Of a stretch of 64,000 nucleotides of DNA, positions 21,013 through 33,500 are shown piece after piece (position 1 is the stretch's first letter; every line of letters begins with the position of its first letter). Both the position numbers and the translations under genes were made by a program. This DNA comes from Anthoceros angustus. Taxonomy: Eukaryota > Streptophyta > Anthocerotopsida > Anthocerotales > Anthocerotaceae. The notes under the pieces were generated by a model. That model made no database searches. It worked only from the letters and a program-made list of their open reading frames with translations, and was not told where the DNA came from. The DNA lies in assembly GCA_010909165.1 (NCBI GenBank), contig MU008165.1, positions 1,612,001-1,676,000 of the forward strand. The letters run 5' to 3'.

Positions 21013-21696
21013 AAGACGGGATAAGTACGCCAAGTAAAGTAACTTGGGAGTCGGGAGCGTATTTTGGGCAGGAGTAGCCACATGGACGGTGCTGAGTGGT
21101 GGACAAGGATCCAGCGGACCAGGGCCGTAGGGTTTCCTGTGGCCGTTATAGGCAGGTATTCACGCTCGTCTGAGGCGCCCGGTGTAGGAGCCGTCTGGCG
21201 GTTGGCGGTACCGGTATAAAACGTCTGTGGCGTAAGGCTAGAGTAAGCCATGTAGGCCTCGGCGATTCTGAGCGGCGAGATGCCCTCCGTATGATTACTC
21301 TCGACGTTGCGGCCCGGAGCGAAGGTCATTCTTCCAAGCGACCTCGCGACGGTTTTCGCAGTCTCTCGCGCTCAGACACCCGGCTCTCTGGCGTTGTCTC
21401 TTCAAGCGCCCAAGCACCCTTGCGCGCGGCTCATCCTCGTGGTTGGAGCGACCGACGCAGCGACAGAAGGACAGAGGATTGTTGAGCCTCAACCCCCAAC
21501 AGCGGAGCAAGAGGAGCGCGGCAATGGGGCCCAAGAATGCGGCGGAAGTGTGGGAGCCCTGGCACCTGGTGGAACGGAATATCGTCACCAAGCGCTACCC
21601 GGACTTCGGACCTTGGTTGGCGGAGGCGGAGGAGCTGGTGGAAGACTGGCACCTGGATATTTTCCAGGCTGTCTGGACCTTCGACAGCGTCACCCT

Positions 21697-21932
21697 AAAG
21701 ATATGCATAAAGATATGCTGCCTCGGGATCATGCAACGCGGGTGTGAGAATAGAGCATGTGGAAGAAGTAGACGCACAAGCAAGGAATCACGAAAGAGAG
21801 TAAATTAAAGAGGAAATAGCACAAGGCTATATACATCAAGTAAAGCGGTTATTGAAACCGTCATAACTAAAATGTAGAACTAACTTCTTAACCTAGGCTA
21901 GGATACTTAAGGTACTAACCAGGTTTTCTATA
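21697..21932 (-). repeat. 3' LTR of the Copia element
   Basis: About 236 bp closely match 50957-51184, from AAAGATATGCATAAAGATAT to GGTACTAACC on the plus strand. On the element's strand the repeat begins right after a purine tract (AAGTGGGAG), as a 3' LTR should. The exact TG...CA ends are not clean. Confidence 0.75.
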
Positions 21933-21941
21933 CTCCCACTT
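21932..21941 (-). other. Copia polypurine tract
   Basis: The minus-strand sequence AAGTGGGAG directly precedes the 3' LTR. This is the usual Copia plus-strand priming site, and it fixes the orientation of the element. Confidence 0.7.
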
Positions 21942-22125
21942 AGTTTTAGCATTTTTGAAACATAAAGAAGGAATCAAAAGTATTCTATGTACGTCTGAGA
22001 AACATAATGAATCCTCAGACTCCTGCTAAACGTGAGAACTGTCCTACACCGTCCAGTCCCGCTCACTCCTTGCTTACGCTCATCACGCTCCACGCCTACG
22101 CTCCAAGGCTCCAATAAGAACAGCA

Positions 22126-22922
22126 ATGGCCACACTCAGCGCTACAGAACTCGCGCTCCTAGTTGTGACCATCTTCATCTTGGGTGTCCTCTGTCGGTGG
22201 CGATCCACAGCTACAAGTTGTTGTCTTCACTCCAGAATCAGCTGGTGCGAGATGTCGGATTCCTCGCAGGGCCTCAAGTGTCTTGGATGTGAGAGGCTGT
22301 GGGTTCCTGTCGTCAAATTCTCGGAACGCCAGTCCACTCTCCACGCAATGTCTTGCCCTGACTCCAACATAGTCTCCTTCAACACGCCTGCTGGCTCTCC
22401 TCTGCCTACAGACTGCTCAAAGGCAAAGACAGCAAGGAGGGTGCAGAACTTTGACAATAGAGGCAACCCAAAACAGGTGTTTGCTGCCTCTTCTGCAGAT
22501 TTTCATCAGGCAACACTAAAGGAGACCGAGTACAAGCTCAAGAAAACGGGAATGGCAGCTGTGGCTATGGACCCAACTAAGGAGGAACTGCTAAACTACA
22601 TGAAAGTTCCTCTGCCCATAGACTCTGAAGATGAAGCTTACATGGAGAGGGAGTGGGGATGGAAGCCTGCAAGGAGTGTCACAAAGGAAAAGAGGAAGAA
22701 AAGGTGGAGAAGAAACCTGAGCCACATGTGACAGAAACTGGCTTGCTGGTCACCTATGGCTGTAAGTACCTGAACTTTCCAGGCTGCTTTTCTATGTTTG
22801 TGCTATCACTGACCCACCTTACGTTCATGCAGCACTTCCTGAGGAGTTTGCCAAGGCTAATAGGGCTAGAGGAACTGACCAAAACTCTGAGCAAGGACGG
22901 CAAACTCCCACACAAGGATTAG
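22126..22922 (+). pseudogene. Captured gene-like fragment inside the Copia element
   Basis: Opposite to the element's strand, between RNase H and the 3' LTR, lies a 201-codon frame. It starts MATLSATELALLVV (hydrophobic start) and ends in a charged segment with MKVPLPIDSEDEAYMERE. A second frame continues (EEEKVEKKPEPHVTETGLL) and reaches a consensus donor, GCT|GTAAGTACC at about 22762, with an acceptor TTCATGCAG about 70 bp later. The region looks like part of a spliced host gene picked up by the element, or an older gene the element spans. I do not recognise the family. The frame change near 22680 suggests decay. Confidence 0.4.
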
Positions 22923-23481
22923 TTAGTGGGCAGTGCCCTTGGTGGACACTAAAGGTATCAAGCATACACCAGCAGCAGAAGTGTGCTTCTCATGAGTGGG
23001 TTTAGAGAGTGCCTTTGTGAGGAGATCAGAAACATTGTCTCCAGTTGGCACATATGATACTGTTACCTCACCATTTTCTGCCGCTTGTCGAATGAAGTGG
23101 TGACTAATTTCAACATGTTTCGAACGTGCATGGAATACCGGGTTCTTGGTGAGTGCAATCGCTGACTGGTTGTCGCACCAGAGTGGTGTTGGACCAGTCT
23201 GTTGTTGTTGTAACCCCTTTAGGAAACTCCGGATCCGGATGATCTCCTTTGATGCCCGAGTCATGGCTGCATATTCGCCTCTGTTGAGGAAAGCGGGCAG
23301 TTGGTATCTTCTTGCTTGACCATGACACCGAGGTGCCCAAAAGTGCACACGCAGCCACACTTCGCCTCGGTTCGGATCTCACCGATCGGCATCACAATAT
23401 CTTTGTAAGGTTCGGCCACCATTAGACTTCCTAAAACGCAGCCCTTCCTTGCGTTCCCTTGAGATAGCGAAAATTCGCTTT
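22923..23481 (-). pseudogene. Copia RNase H, frameshifted
   Basis: The minus strand encodes VSWSSKK and then, in another frame, EYAAMTRASKEIIRIRSFLK, PLWCDNQSAIALTKNP and SKHVEISHHFIR, the standard Copia RNase H signature. The conserved STEAEY region is broken by a frameshift near 23300. The frame ends at 22923 and is followed by the captured segment. Confidence 0.88.
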
Positions 23482-24897
23482 TCAGGTCGTAGGTCCCGGT
23501 TTTCTAAGAATTGGCTTACAGCCCCATCGCCCTAGTAATGTCCATCCCGTCCAACTTGAAAGGTAGATGAGAGAGCCCACGGCTTGCCTATAAGGAGTGC
23601 CCATCATGGCTTGCTTCTCTTCTGGAGTTGTAGGACACTGTTCAAGGGACAGTTTTTCTCCTACTGCCATGGGGGTTGCCACAGGCTTTGCATCAAGCAT
23701 ATTAAAACGCTCAAGGAGTTGATGGACAAAGTGCTCTTGATGGATATCAATGGTGCTGTCGGCCTTGTTGAAATGGAACTGAACACCCAGGGAGAAGGTC
23801 AACTCGCCTAAATCAGTCATCTCAAACTTGGAAAGCAGAATCGCCTTGATCTTAGCCATCATCACAGGAGAATTGCTAAAGAGGAAGTTTTCATCCGCAT
23901 AAACCGTGAGTATCACAAACTCATCACCGTTCCAGAGAACGTACACACTCGTGTCAGCATCAAGACAAGTGAATCCGAGTTCTATGAGCAGCTTATGGAA
24001 TACCTCGTACCAAGCCCTAGAAGCCTGCTTGAAGCCATATAAGGTTTTAAGCAGTTTACAGACCTTATCCTCATCAATAGTAAAGCCTTCAGGCTGGCAC
24101 ATATAAATATCTTCCTCAAGCAGGCCATTCAGAAACGCTGTTTTCACATCCAACTGATGCACCAGAAGATTGTAATGGGAGGCTATGGCTAAGAGGATTC
24201 TTACTGACGTAGATTTAACAACTGGTGCAAAAGTTTCGTTATAATCAAGGCCAGGGATCTGGCTATAGCCTTTAGCAACCAAACGTGCTTTGTATCTTCC
24301 TACAGTGCCATCAGTATTGAGCTTTTTCTTGAAGACCCATTTGCACTCAACAGGTTTTCTACCTTTGGGAAGGTCAACAAGTTTCCAGGTTTGGTTTTTG
24401 ATGAGGGACTGATATTCAGAATCTATAGCAGCTTTCCAAAAAACGGATTCTGGTCCTTCTACAGCTTCCTTGTATGTAGCTGGTTCACCTAAGGAGGCTG
24501 AAACGCTAAGGGCTGCAGACATGCTAGGATCTGAAGTAAGGAGACCAGCTTGGAAAGGAGGTTCTTGCCACTCATGCATAGGTTTTCTGATGCAAGAGGA
24601 ACGTCTAAGGGGGACGATGTCGTCTGGATTAGTCTCAACAGTAGAGTTCTCAGGTTCAGATGTGTCTGACTCAACGAGTGCATCAGTGGTATGTTCAGGT
24701 TCAGACTCAACTTGGTTTGAAATACCTGAATCAGCTGAATCATCATCATGGCTACTGATAGTTGAGTGTTGGACAGGCTGAACGGGCTGCTGTGGAATGT
24801 TGCCAGTGGCCCCCTGGTAATCCGAAGAAGGAGGATCGTCGTCATCAAAAAAAGCTGACTTCGTCAGGCAGGACTGAATCGGTGTCCTCAATTCCAT
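23482..24897 (-). pseudogene. Copia reverse transcriptase with altered catalytic motif
   Basis: A 471-codon frame carries the Copia RT core: W..A...E, KWVFKKKLNTDG, YKARLVAKG, LDVKTAFLNG, LKTLYGFKQASRAWY, YADENF and SLGVQF. The active-site motif that should be YVDD reads YADE, so the second catalytic Asp is Glu; the enzyme is probably inactive. A frameshift after GSLIYLSSW separates it from RNase H. The acidic N-terminal 100 residues are the usual integrase-RT linker. Confidence 0.9.
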
Positions 24898-25822
24898 GTA
24901 TGGAAGCTGGTTGAGGATCTGCCTGAGGTTGTAAGGTAGCTAGATGGCGACGAAGAAGAGCTGCTTCATTAAAGATCACACTACGAGCAAGAGTGAGTTG
25001 TCTCAAGTAGGATCAAAGCTTATATCCCTTCACCTCATCAGAATATCCAACAAAGACATGTCGTGAGGCTCGGATCCAACTTTGAGCGTTGAGAAGGAGG
25101 CACCAAGGCATAAGCTGGGAACCAAAAATTGAGGTGTTGAACCCTTGGTTTCTTACCACCAACGTTCAAAAGGGATCTTCCCAAGCTCCTTGGTGGGAAG
25201 GCAGTTCGACATAGTTGGCGCCATCAAAGCTTCGCCCAATAACCACGGGTCAGTCCAGCAAAGGTGAGGGATGCCAAAGTAGCCTCTTGCAAGGTTCTGT
25301 TCTTCCTCTCAGAGAAAGCATTCTGCTGAGGTGTGTAGTGGACAGTGAGTTGATGCAGAATCCCTTCTTGTTCGCAAAAGGAGTTGAATGCATTGCTTGT
25401 GTACTCACCCCCATTGTCTGTTCGCAAAATCCGTACCTTGCAAGAAGTGCAGTGAGCAAATTTGACATATGATTTGAAACGATAAAGCCTCACTCTTATG
25501 ACGAAGGATGTATGTCATGCAAGATCTCGCTCCACTCATCGATGAAGGTGATGAAGTAGTTGCCTCCACCAAAAGAGCTAGTGGACATGGGACCACAAAT
25601 GTCACTGTGTATGGTGTGGAGCAGCGTGTCAGCTCTGCTAAGGTTCTCATCCTTGTATGGCAGACTATGGGCTTTGCTAAGTTGGCATGCTTCACAGAAA
25701 GCATCAGAATTAAAGGAAAAATCAAGAGGCTCTCTGTAGGTCTCACCTTTTATGGGGTATAAGCATGGTTGGGTGCTCACTTTAGTTAGAAACGGTTGAA
25801 ACGCTCTTAATTTGTCCTCACG
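24898..25822 (-). pseudogene. Copia integrase, 5' end cut by the insertion
   Basis: Two frames encode CEACQLSKAHSLPY (end of the zinc domain), HSDICGPM with the first catalytic Asp and, after a frameshift near 25495, RTDNGGEYTSNAF with the second Asp and TPQQNAFSERKNRTL with the Glu. The C-terminal part (to about 24900) is readable only with several frame changes. The zinc-domain start lies 23 kb away, beside gag. Confidence 0.87.
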
Positions 25823-25980
25823 CAATGTTTACAATTATGAAAAATTCATTTCTTTTCCAATTTATCTGATTTTTTTTACATGTTATAGTCATGTCTATTT
25901 TTATCTAGGATTAAAATTTAATAAAGAATGGTATATTAAAATATGCTTTAAAAATTCAGGTGGTTTAAGGACAATGTCCC

Positions 25981-28900
25981 CACATAGGCCTTTTGCCGCT
26001 TCATTTCACGAACTCGTGGCCTGTGAACGGCCCGCCAACGCCTTCAAATGCTCCGAGTTTAATAATCAACATAGAATATCATTTTATGTGGTGCAGGGAT
26101 CGAGTACGTGCATACCGCTAGCCGGCAAATGACCTAGGTAATCAGAGCTCATCTTGAACTCGTAGGCTAGGTAATCGTGACAAGCTCCGGAGCTCAAACT
26201 TGAACTCTGGCCGGTAATCGTGACAAGCTCCGTGGCTACATGTGGAGGACGTGGTGGAAGGAGCGGATCGAGTTCGGACGGCGCTACAAGTTGCAAGTAG
26301 GTCGCTACCGGGTTGGTGGATAGTGCGGGCGGTGTCTTTGCTTCAAATCGGTGGATAGTGCCGTGGCGTTGGAGGTGGTGTCTGCAAACCCTTGGGCTGT
26401 TTTGGGACGGTGCTATGGCTCGGTCACCTTCCCAACAACGGAGTCGATGGGCGCAGCCAAACGCGCCGAACGGCGGAAGCACTAACGGTGAAGGTGCTTC
26501 ACGTGAAGTGGTGTCCGTGTGGGAAGAAGAAGGGGGATACATCCCGGAGGTGGACAGAGGCGGATGTTAGGAGTCACGCCTCCAGCGCCAAGGAGAGTAG
26601 GGAGGATGCTCCTTCCGGGAGAGTTGAAGGAGAGGCGTCAAAACATCAACAGCCCGTGTGCGAAGCATAGAGAGCGGCGGCTCTTGCCCACCGTATTAGG
26701 GAATGCTCGGCGAACAAGAAGTGGCTCGACACTAGCCAATCGCTTTTATGCCTTACGCATACACGGCAGAAAGTCGAGAGACATCTTGGAGGTGTTTAGT
26801 CACCTACCACTTCTCAAGTTGTATAGGCCGGGCTACAAAGGATGCAAAGAGATCCAACTAGGAGCATTGTTGTTGAAGAATGTGCGTGAGGCTTGCACAA
26901 ACTTGAAGGCGTTCAAGTTGGAGACCATTTGCGAGCAAGGAACACCTGCTCAACGTCATTTTATCTCAAGATCTCCAAGACAATCACCTTGTTGCTACGC
27001 TTTCCCACCACATTGGAGTCGCAGGAGGCGATCCATCGAGCCTAAGCACAAGGCGGGGAGGGCATGCCTCGCGATGATCCGGTTGGGTGATGGAAGGAGA
27101 TCAAGATCGATATCCTTTCGCCACATGTTAAGGCCACCATCGTCCACTTTTGGGAATCGACTTCCGTCCTTCATCCAACACAAAAGATACCAAGCGGTTG
27201 CGAATAGCAAAACGTTCATCAAACATATCACGCACTTTCTGGACATGTCACAGGTATGTGTGGAATTGTCTGACTTGCTAGGTTTCGAGATTTGTGTCTA
27301 GGTTGTTGCTGATCTCAAGGATGTGTCTTGGGTCCTTCTAACCTGCTTGTGTTTCCCTTCCTCATACAACCGTAGGGTGTCTTCCTATTGGGCAACTAAG
27401 TGGTGACCGCTATGCCGCCAAACAGAGGCACTGAACCGAGTGTGTTACATGTTTGTGTTACGCCACCGGGACCCAAGCTTGCATGTTTGACCCCAATGTC
27501 CTATGCTCACATATGATCTGCGACTCCATGTGGCCTCCATTGTGGGTTTGGTGTTGCTTTTACCACAGGTTTCTTAGGTGATTGGTGTGTTCTTCGTGAC
27601 ATGTGCACGGAGTTCTACCTTCGCCACAAGAACACCGGAAATACAAGTTGGGCAACGGTCATTCGAGAAGTTGAAGCCGTTCTTTGTTAAGAGCTTGCAA
27701 GAGCGCAATCTCTGCTTCATCGGTACCATGTGGAAATGGCGTTCCTTAAAGATGCCTTCAATAACCTCCGGCACAGCCTGTGGTTCACCCGTGGCGATGT
27801 CATTGTTCCCCTGTGTGTGCTCATCCTTTTGGCTCAAGAGCTTCATTGTAACGCCTCCACTTGTTTGGCTTCTTGAGGACACTATGTGAGCGTGTTCTTT
27901 GTGCAAAGGGTGAGGATCTGGCATTCCCCGGCATGCTTGCTAGGAACATGTGATGTGTGGTGTCAACACACTTCCTTCCGCCTTCGAGACATGTTTGGAT
28001 ATTCGCAAATCTTTGTTCTTAAGTGGCTATTTTTCAATATCGTAGTCGGAAAGGATCGATGGCAACGACAAGAAAAGGATCAAACTAGTGTTTAGGAAAC
28101 ACATCCTTCCGTGTTTGTGGAGTATCCGAAGGTAAGGTGAAGGAGTTTCATTTCATGATTATATCCAAATGGCGGGATAGAGTTCGGACATTGTCTCGAA
28201 TGGTTCCCAGGATGTTGTGGTTTCGATGCTCGATTTTGCTCGAACTATGCATTTGGGGTCCGAATGAGATTCAATCCATGCAATGGCGACGGTTACTATT
28301 TTGGTGTTGGTTTTCTGCGCAATGGCCTGTTGATGCGAGGACCACGGCGCATCAATTGAGAAGTACTATCACTTTTATATTAGCGATGACATGGTCCATG
28401 ACACTCTATTTGTGCAACCTTTGTTTGCTAAAGCGATTGGCGATGGATGCGGATTCCCTCAACCTCGAGAACACGGTGCTGGTCGGATGGGGCGCTAGCC
28501 AATTCAAAGCGTGTCGACCTAGCTACTTCATTGCTCGGTATCCTAGCATCACGGTGGGTGCAACATGCTTTGGTCTTATTTTGGAAGTGGGCACGGGAAG
28601 GGGAGCACGATGGTGCAGTGCCATCTTGAGCGTGCTCTGCGGCTGCAGTCGTCCCCTCACTGGCGGGATGGAAAATGCTGCGAGATGTGGTGGAGTACTG
28701 CGGCAAAACATCTCCGCAACCAGCTCTTATGCAAGTGCTTGATCATGTTCACCGAAGTTTTGGCTCATTGGAAAGACAGAGGTAAACCGAAACAAATTTG
28801 GTTGTGACCCCATACGGATCCAAGCAAATGCACGGCATATGGTTGTGACATGCATGACCCCACGCAATTGCGAATGCGGAGCCTTGCATGTTTCGCGAGT

Positions 28901-29000
28901 GTATGGAGAGCAACCATTCGGTGTGAAATGGTGCCTCATCGGCTTTTGGAGGTCGTCGAATCACACCTCATGGACAGTGCGGCCCCGACAAACACGACAA
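25981..29000. other. Left arm of the insertion, no recognisable gene
   Basis: About 3 kb of moderately GC-rich DNA. Direct repeats of GGTAATCGTGACAAGCTCC lie at about 26171 and 26213, and a GGTGGATAGTGC repeat at 26313-26360. Open frames up to 260 codons (26519-27301 plus, 28137-28742 plus) show no domain I know, no matching splice context, and stops in neighbouring frames. This looks like decayed or non-coding DNA. Confidence 0.45.
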
Positions 29001-29499
29001 GCGGTTGACCAGCAAGTCCGCAGCGATGATTGCGATCGTGCACTTCCAACAATTGAAGCGGTGAGGATGATGATGTTAATGATGTCTCGAGATGGCGAGA
29101 TATCTTGGAAGTTGGAGATAACTTCCTTGTCTTGCACCTGCGGATGAAGGGCTGGATTTTTACCTGTTGACTTGCACTAAGGCCAAGCACACGTTCGAGT
29201 CTCGGTATTGCCCTTGGAGTAAAAGAGAATTCCAGTGGGAGGAGGTGGTTGTCGGACAATACTATATGTTGGAAAAGCATTTTGCCCGAGTCTGTATAGC
29301 TTGCCTTGGGATCCGGAGGAATGCATTTTGCCAGCTCAAATTGTTCGACATGCAAGTTCACAATGGCACCACATGGGCACGATGGAGAAGTCCATATAGG
29401 CTAACCAGCCCGGAACAAGTCACGCCTATGTCTATGAAAGCGAGGAAGGTGAGTACTCTTACCGGGAAGGCAGTTACGGTGGTTCATGATCAATCATGG

Positions 29500-30060
29500 T
29501 CTTGAGATGAGCACAACCCGATTCGATCAACACTGTCTGCGAGGAGGACAACGAATTAATGCAAGTGTCGTGCCCGATGATGTTATTTTCACATTGTTTG
29601 AGCTGCGTTTATCGATCTATGTTGTCACCTGCTTCGGGTGCCGAGTTTACTAGACTATGTTGTCACATGCAAGGTCAGGTACCGCCACAACATGTTTTGG
29701 CTCAAGACTTGTGACCCAAATTCGTGCTATAACGCCGTTTTTTTGATATATGTTTCGTTGCCACGATAGATCATGTTCATTCTGCGTCTTGAGATGAGCA
29801 CAACCCGATTGGATGAACACTCATCGCGAGGAGGACAACGAATTAATGCAAGCCGCCGTGCCCCAAGGTTTCTATTTTCACATTGCTCCGGGCCGCGTTT
29901 TCGAGATCGCTATGTTGTCACCTGCTTCGGGTGCCGAGTTTACTAGACTATGTTGTCACATCGCAGATTTGGCGGGTTCACAAAATGTTTTTGGCTCAAG
30001 ACTTGTGACCCAAATTCGTGCTATAACGCTGCTTTGTGACATCTGCCGCTGCCCTAATAG
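29500..30060. repeat. Tandem duplication of about 285 bp in unit A
   Basis: The block GAGATGAGCACAACCCGATT to CAAATTCGTGCTATAACGC occurs at about 29503 and again at about 29790. A more decayed pair is present in unit B at about 39411-39930. Confidence 0.8.
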
Positions 30061-30097
30061 ATGTGCGGGAGTGGGAGCTCAAGTTTGATAAAACTAT

Positions 30098-30589
30098 GGT
30101 ATGTGGGTATGTGGGTATGTGGGTATGTGGTATGTGGGTATGTGGGATGTGGGGATGTGGGGATGTGGGATGGGATGTGGGATGTGGGATGTGGGATGTG
30201 GGGATGTGGGATGGGGATGGGGATGGGGATGGGATGTGGGATGATGGGATGTGGGATGTGGGATGTGGGGATGTGGGTATGTGGGTATGTGGGTATGGGA
30301 TGGGGATGTGGGATGGGGATGGGGGGGGATGTGGTATGTGGATGGGATGTGGGATGGGATGTGGATGTGGGATGTGGGTATGATGTGGGGATGTGGGATG
30401 TGGGGATGTGGGATGTGGGATGTGGGATGTGGGATGTGGGATGGGGATGGGGATGTGGGATGGGGATGGGGATGTGGGGATGTGGGATGTGATGGGATGG
30501 GGATGTGGGATGGGGATGTGGTGGATGTGGGATGTGGGATGTGGGGATGCGGTGGGATGTGGGATGGGGATGTGGGATGGGGATGTGGG
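30098..30589 (+). repeat. G-rich heptamer satellite (GGGATGT)n, unit A
   Basis: Almost 500 bp of GGGATGT with GGGGATGT, GGGTATGT and GGGATGG variants on the plus strand. It creates long spurious Met-Trp-Asp-Val-Gly-Cys frames. Runs of three or four G every 4-5 bases could form G-quadruplexes. Confidence 0.95.
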
Positions 30590-33500
30590 CTTGTTAGGTT
30601 ACTCCGAGACGCGCCGCTTTCTCACAATCCTTCTTACCGCTTATTTTGGCCAGGAGTCCGTGAGTGCGGCGTTGTTAGTGCGGTGCGGCGGCGGTGAGTG
30701 GACTCTTCATTCACACCGTGGCCGGGGCGTGGAGGGTCCATGGCAAACCAAACTGGGAGTTGGAGGGAGACGTGGGCCGAAGTGTCTACTCACCTTCCGC
30801 CCCTGCATCAAGACGTTGAATGTGAGGAGGATGCTTTTCATTCGCCACGCTTGTGCTTGATGAGGATAACGCAGTTCGTAAGGACCGCACGGGCAGCGTG
30901 CATGTTGTGATTCCGCTCCGGTTGGAATGTCAAGCTTGTATCCTTTGGATCTTTCAAAGCACGATCCACTTGGGAGTTGGGGTATCACTGGATGTAGGAA
31001 TGCTAATGAAGGCACGTTAGAATTTGCTAAGGCCCGGCGGGGTGCAGGATCCGAGCATGCTTGAGGCCGAGTGGTGGGTGTCGTGGCGCATAAGCCGCAC
31101 GGCTATGTGCAAATTCAAGTTGGAGCATGACATTCAAGGTTACTAGCTTCGGAGCTTCAAGGTGCAAAAGGAGTTCTGGACAAAATTCAAACATTGGTCA
31201 CATCAAAACGAGACAATGCTTTATGACTCGGGAGGCTGGGTGACTTGGGCAACCACGACCAGCAAGAGGTTGATTGTCCACATGTTGAAGGTTCTAACGG
31301 CAATAACAAATAGGTTTGAAAACCTGAAAGAGGACGCCCAGGCGGGTGGTAAGCAGTACCACCCCCAGTGGTTTCAAGTTCATGTGTTGTCCTTGAAGAC
31401 AGCCGCAACACTGCTTGCTGAGAAGTTGTAGTGGGCTATAGCAAGCATGAAGCCGGCGTTAAGAACTTTGTGGATGTGTTTCAGACATTGCTTCCTCGCC
31501 ATCGCTCACCGGCTTGTTGTGAAATTCTTTATCTCTCTAAATGGCCCTAGTTTTCCCATTTTCAATCATTGCAAACAAAGCACTCCATGCACTCTTCGCC
31601 GTTTCGGACTCTTGGTCACGTTGGCCTCAAATCTTTGGTCCCCTATGCCGGGTTCGATGTCGTTGAAAGGATCGAGGTCGAATTTTCAAAATCTATCGCT
31701 GATTGGCCATCCAGCCTTGCTTTCCTTACACTTGGGCATGTTCTAAAAGTAATCATGTCACCCACCCCTTCGGGCCTTATGCACACGAGTGGCCTCCTGC
31801 ATTGGCAATTTAAAGCCGGCAAGCACTTCGTAGACCACGCAAGCTAGCCCGCCTTTGTCCTTTGTGGAGATACGGCGGACTTCGCTCTTGTATGCAATGG
31901 AAGCGCACTTGGAGGAGTGGTTGGTGTGGGGAGGGACATGGAATCTTCAAGCCGGATTAGGCAAGCTGGCCAGGCACCCTCTTGCCGGAGGTGAGTATCA
32001 CCATTTGTCAATGACAGAAAGTCAGCTAGTCACCTTGGCCGCACACTACTTGCATCGAATGGAACGGGCCAAGGCACGCCAGCGCTACTGGAAGAAGGTC
32101 CGAGATCAGTGTGTGGCCCCATATGCCAGGCCTTCCACTGCCGCCAGGCACGCTGCTGCACATCATGGAGGTGGTCGGGTTGACGGCGAAGGCACCGATC
32201 TGCACAGTTTCCGGCAGGGGGACTCAAGCGAGGAGGACACTGGCGATGTGATAGATTGAGGGCGCCACCCGAGGTCGGGCAACAAGTTCCTTCCGTCCTG
32301 GCTGGCTCTGCACATCCACGACACTAGATAGGTTGTGTGACAATGGGTGGATGGCGGAGCGATCCCTTGATGCTTATTTTGTGGCATTGTACATTACATC
32401 GACTTTGGGCCACGAGGGTGGCGTGTGAAATGTGGTGTGGCATATTTTGGATCTTTGGTTTCATGTTAAAGCGGTTCGCAGAGCCGCCTTGTTGTGTTCA
32501 TTCCCACAAAATGTCTACATGGCCGTGTGTCTTAAACTAATCGGTGTCATTGGAATTGTATATGTGTCCGCCACGAGCATTGAATCTGGATCGACTCGAG
32601 CATTGTGTGAGACCATCCGAGGCCCTCTTTTCTCGAATCTGGGTTTGCTCGTAATTGAGCAATTACAACCGGTAGCTTCCTCCCAACGCTTGCTAAGAAC
32701 TACAAACGGAGAATTGCTTCACAGGACCCACAAAAACCGGTGCATTCTCCCACAAGTAACATGATTGTCAAAAGTGCAAGGATTCACATCTATGCCAATT
32801 ATGGATGCTTGCACATTAATGTCCATCCACGATCCTACACGTCTACAAGCCTTGACAAAAAGTGACCACCGTGGACTAAGAACAAAGCAAGCCCATGTAT
32901 ATTTTGCAGCAGGACCCCTCCCTTTACGCTATGTCGCCACAACTTGATCCAACCATGTTCTATATCCAGCAGAGCCAAGAAGTCGCGAGTGTTCTTGTTC
33001 TTCTCATTGGCCCCGGAATAGCTACCATTGGAAACTTCGTGGTCGATGGGCTTCAAGCATTATTGGGTCACCACGTGGCCTCGAATCCGAGTGGTAGGCA
33101 CTTTGTGAGGCACCGCTCATAGTAGTAACCTTTTCACAACCTTTTCACCGAAAAATCTCACCACCCCCACCGGATCTTGTACTAATGTGACCATGGGCTC
33201 AGGCAACGCAATACATACCAGAACTTTCTCTTTATTACTGTGCCTCGAACGCACCATGAAGTTATCTCACACACAGTGACGCACCAAATTCCAAACCCGG
33301 TTGTTCCACCATGGCACTTTGTGAAGCTTTCTTGGGACGCCTGGTCTCCGGACTTGGAGGCACCCTTCCGCTTTCAAGTTCACGAGTCTCGCCCGCTTGC
33401 CTTTTCTACGCAAAGATCGCCGTCCACCGGATACCTCCACCACTTGTGCACGATGCTTGAAGTGGCGATTTCTCCGCATCCTTATGAATGACAATAGCCA

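Larger units (their letters stand above)
18690..21690. other. Repeat-rich region without a supported gene
   Basis: This region contains a polypurine stretch at 19261-19380 (GGAGGAGGGAGGAAGG-like), repeated GGTTGGGTCCAA words at 19188-19250, and a minus-strand ORF (19682-20053) whose protein is an Arg/Glu/Ser-rich repeat. That ORF is driven by a 28-bp DNA repeat and is unlikely to be a gene. It also holds a palindrome cluster near 20880-21010. Plus-strand codons 21524-21690 (start MGPKNAAEVWEPWHLVERN) look protein-like but match nothing I recognise. Confidence 0.5.

Noticed and set aside
26519-27301. 260-codon plus-strand frame in the insertion left arm
   Set aside because: Basic, low-information composition with no recognisable motif and no splice or start context; treated as chance.
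30036-30860. Long plus-strand frames of Met-Trp-Asp-Val-Gly-Cys repeats
   Set aside because: They are translations of the 7-bp satellite in several frames at once; composition and frame-independence show they are not genes.
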